DNA of 23,205 bases, from the NCBI GenBank assembly GCA_934230965.1, contig CAKQFW010000006.1:1-23205 (forward strand), read 5' to 3'. The DNA is from an uncultured Prevotella sp. Its GTDB lineage: Bacteria > Bacteroidota > Bacteroidia > Bacteroidales > Bacteroidaceae. The notes beneath the pieces were generated by a model. The model was given only the letters and a program-made list of their open reading frames with translations. It was not told where the DNA came from and made no database searches. Below are positions 22,001 to 23,205 of this stretch, in pieces; position 1 is the first letter of the stretch, and each line of letters starts with the position of its first letter. The position numbers were made by a program, and so were the translations under genes.

Positions 22001-23111
22001 AGGGTTGCGATGAGGTGATTTTAATGTCGCGGTTGAGCGCCGTTGTGGCGGTAACGGTAACGTTTTTCCCTGATGCTATGGTGCCGGGCAACGCCGATAT
22101 AGAGGTAAAGGCATCGTACATGGTAGCAAACTGTTTCAGTCGGGGCCATTGGCCATCAGTAAGTTGCCATGTATCGGTGCTGAAACCTATGCCTGTATAG
22201 GTGGCGGCCTGTGTCAGAGCATCGGTAGCGGTTACGGTGCCATGTATGCCGCTGCCATTGCTGGGCTCGGTAATATCGGTGGCCTTCTTCTCGTTTCCGC
22301 CTACATAATATACGGTTCCAGCCCATGAGAGGTTGTTGCTGCCAGTGTTTGAGCTATTGTTGCACCAACCGTTAATGCCGTGTGTGCGATCGTTGGTACC
22401 TTTAATGTAAGGCGCAGCCGAAATGTTGCTTGTATACACTGTATTACTACCATTATTGTCAACCATGCCGGTGATGCCGCCAGCGCCATTGCTGGGAGCG
22501 GTTACGGCGCCATAGGCAATGTTGTAGCTAAAGGTGCTGTTGTTTGTCCAGCCAGCAATGCCGCCACCTTGGTGTTCGGTGCTGAGGGCTGCTGCTGTCG
22601 ACACGCAGTTGGTAATGGTGGTATGGTTTTCGGTGGTGCCACGTGCATCGCCAGCAATGGTGCCCACGTGGTCGCGACCCGTTACTACGCCCGACACATA
22701 AATATTGCTCAGCGTAGAAGAGGTGGCCTGTGCTACAACAATGGCAGCCTGATTATGGCCTTTCACCACAGCGCTGGTAAAGCCAATGTTTTCAACGGTG
22801 GCTCCGTTTGTGAAGCCGAAGAAAGCTTGGTTGTCGTTATCACCGTTGCCCATAGTAAGGCCTTTAATGGTGTGACCTTGGCCGTTGAGCGTGCCTTTAA
22901 ACGGATTGTCGGATGTACCAATGGGTGTCCATTCATCCGAAAGCGTGATGTCTTGTGTCAGAACATAACTGCCATTCAGATCATTAGCAATGGCTCTGAG
23001 TTGTGCTTCGGTGCTGATTTCGGTCTGTGCAAAGGCCGATGCCGAAGTCAACAACGCCGTAGCCAGAACCAATGACGTTCTGTGCGTAATGCGAAGTGTT
23101 TGCATAAGCAT
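19026..23111 (-). CDS. Large modular GLUG-repeat surface protein
   Basis: A 1361-residue exported protein. Signal peptide: residues 1-29 (ending SASAFAQ). It holds three homologous modules, about 31-328, 418-729 and 831-1137. Each opens with a (Y)VLT/AxDI strand and a GxGHTI or GxGHVV turn (FKGTLNGQGHTIKG, FTGTFDGRGHTIKN, FTGSINGQGHVVSN), continues through GLUG-type repeats (GRDHVGTIAG, GRDHVGAIAG, GNDHVALLAG) and closes with a W-x3-5-YPVLK-like strand. Linkers about 333-412 and 745-829 look Ig-like (Big_2-type). A beta-rich C-terminal domain (about 1140-1315) leads to the tail KVYNLNGQYVGNDLKAMPKGMYIVNGKKVIK. No catalytic motif is seen. Adhesin or matrix-binding role is likely. The start could also be the ATG two codons later. 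Confidence 0.9.
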   Translation of the reverse strand: MLMQTLRITHRTSLVLATALLTSASAFAQTEISTEAQLRAIANDLNGSYVLTQDITLSDEWTPIGTSDNPFKGTLNGQGHTIKGLTMGNGDNDNQAFFGFTNGATVENIGFTSAVVKGHNQAAIVVAQATSSTLSNIYVSGVVTGRDHVGTIAGDARGTTENHTTITNCVSTAAALSTEHQGGGIAGWTNNSTFSYNIAYGAVTAPSNGAGGITGMVDNNGSNTVYTSNISAAPYIKGTNDRTHGINGWCNNSSNTGSNNLSWAGTVYYVGGNEKKATDITEPSNGSGIHGTVTATDALTQAATYTGIGFSTDTWQLTDGQWPRLKQFATMYDAFTSISALPGTIASGKNVTVTATTALNRDIKITSSQPSIISVDGHTLKAENSGTCDITITSTTDDLAKGASKTFTITVEAAKLFTISTPEDLDKLRNDMTADYVLANDIDMKDINFVPFGIVNNENAGKFTGTFDGRGHTIKNLRYDVEGKGEVGLFSQTNNATIKNLIIEGAYFKGNANVGGIVGQMYRTTITDCAVLNSYIEGRDHVGAIAGEIAQTEVDGNWVGGTITNCFSDARIKTREYQAGGMLGTIHCGTVEKNLFTGTVDGREGDNANGMVSLVDKNDAASLIQYNVVAAAHIYGKIGRVVSNNRLGSTDKGKVTKNYVSANTWVGTKADNATMAKYTNPNDYNGADIPVTELRTKQFYTNILGWDFNDHWTFLPNTEGKMYPVLKIMEGKQLPNTFWHTPSATKLTYASGEERISTHSSYGQCIIPTLTQGSEIAIIEGNDIKAKESGYTLAGEGEVKASFNIDPAIASHFSGTTQDDITFNIVNGTETIETADEFVSKLTAKADGHYVLTNDIDLKDKDLSALGKSNAYTFTGSINGQGHVVSNASLTQEEDNENIGIIAKTEGAVLRDIAFTDYSVNTNDKGKHVGFIGSAKNTIFKNVYARGSVYGNDHVALLAGDGDGCTLTNCMVDGSVKANSQVGGFFGCTLADGATFNHCLATGTLRATYRGWIGGFIGLVDKFSAISIQQCASAMKCWSYGITNSEKNTQPFIGGNGADRANALVFFNNNIVSSEAISDSPDKAWPNRYRTVDGGNVIDATTYTTSEAQTLYGENGWDLGTTWTLNTDAAYPVLKDFASVAVHQGVTLEAETDNASKIKTANNAVSDVSLIRTLDANIWNTFCVPFAFKVENSALAGAKVKEFDKIDGTTMYMKDATYILPGRPYLVKPTAEIKNPTFSAVAIYDEAATKVGNDTYTLIGTYSPKTISEDNIYGVKANGAIAKGKKDTTIKGLRAYFIINGNGGQAKINFGDDETTGIENIVTPTAISNQKVYNLNGQYVGNDLKAMPKGMYIVNGKKVIK

Positions 23112-23205
23112 TGTTTTTGTTTGTTATTAATTTTTGGTTTTTAAAACAGGGGTAACTGGTTGTCTTTTTCTTCTTTTGCTTTTCAGCGTTTGGTTCTTGT
23201 TCAGC
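23112..23205. other. Upstream region of the large GLUG gene
   Basis: The 94 bases upstream of the minus-strand ATG at 23111 are T- and C-rich on the plus strand, hence A/G-rich on the coding side. I find no TAnnTTTG box in either spacing, so the promoter probably lies beyond the window edge or is non-canonical. Confidence 0.4.

Noticed and set aside
19026..23111. IgA-protease (M26) type protein
   Set aside because: GLUG repeats occur in such proteases, but no HExxH zinc motif is present in this protein.

Overview
The window reads as chromosomal DNA of a Bacteroidales bacterium, most likely Prevotella or a close relative. The reasons are TAnnTTTG-type promoter elements in place of E. coli -10 boxes, few Shine-Dalgarno sequences, a TonB-dependent receptor with an N-terminal CarboxypepD_reg-like domain, a DUF4876 lipoprotein, GLUG-repeat surface proteins with Prevotella-style C-terminal tails, a GNAT-nitrilase fusion, and meso-diaminopimelate dehydrogenase. 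No rRNA, tRNA, transposase or integrase was recognised, and the genes seen all look intact.

Layout. Positions 1-331 are a repeat and terminator region. Positions 332-2955 (minus) hold a compact dTDP-rhamnose block, rfbC-rfbD-rfbB, without rfbA. Divergently, 3244-4143 (plus) is ddh (lysine and peptidoglycan precursor). Positions 4144-5234 are an AT-rich, gene-free stretch packed with three kinds of repeat or hairpin: a 23-bp-armed terminator, a four-unit array of palindromes with an exact 32-bp period, and a 22-bp direct repeat with an inverted copy. Positions 5235-6156 (minus) are a translationally coupled, AT-rich three-gene cassette (DUF3791-like, DUF3990 ADP-ribosyltransferase-fold protein, small unknown protein) that resembles a toxin-antitoxin or defence module.

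Positions 6494-16954 (plus) look like one long cell-envelope operon: TonB-dependent receptor, DUF4876 lipoprotein, DUF6850-like outer-membrane barrel, secreted GLUG-repeat protein, secreted M16 zinc protease and a secreted single-domain FMN-binding protein. Gaps are 10 bp, a 29-bp overlap, 39 bp, 3 bp, and 112 bp with a hairpin. There is no SusD. A clear promoter at 6354-6384 is overlapped by one of two evenly spaced ATACC-N8-GGTAT palindromes, suggesting a repressor-controlled uptake locus. A receptor next to an M16 protease recalls the FusA/FusC and YddB/PqqL pairs, so capture and trimming of a protein or peptide-bound ligand is a reasonable but unproven idea. This operon is the best candidate in the window for an undescribed system.

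A bidirectional hairpin at 16984-17029 separates the operon from a minus-strand GNAT-nitrilase gene (17040-18569). Further right on the minus strand are a 59-residue Prevotella-type small protein (18786-18965) and a 1361-residue modular GLUG adhesin-like protein (19026-23111). These two probably share a transcript ending at a strong terminator at 18703-18752.
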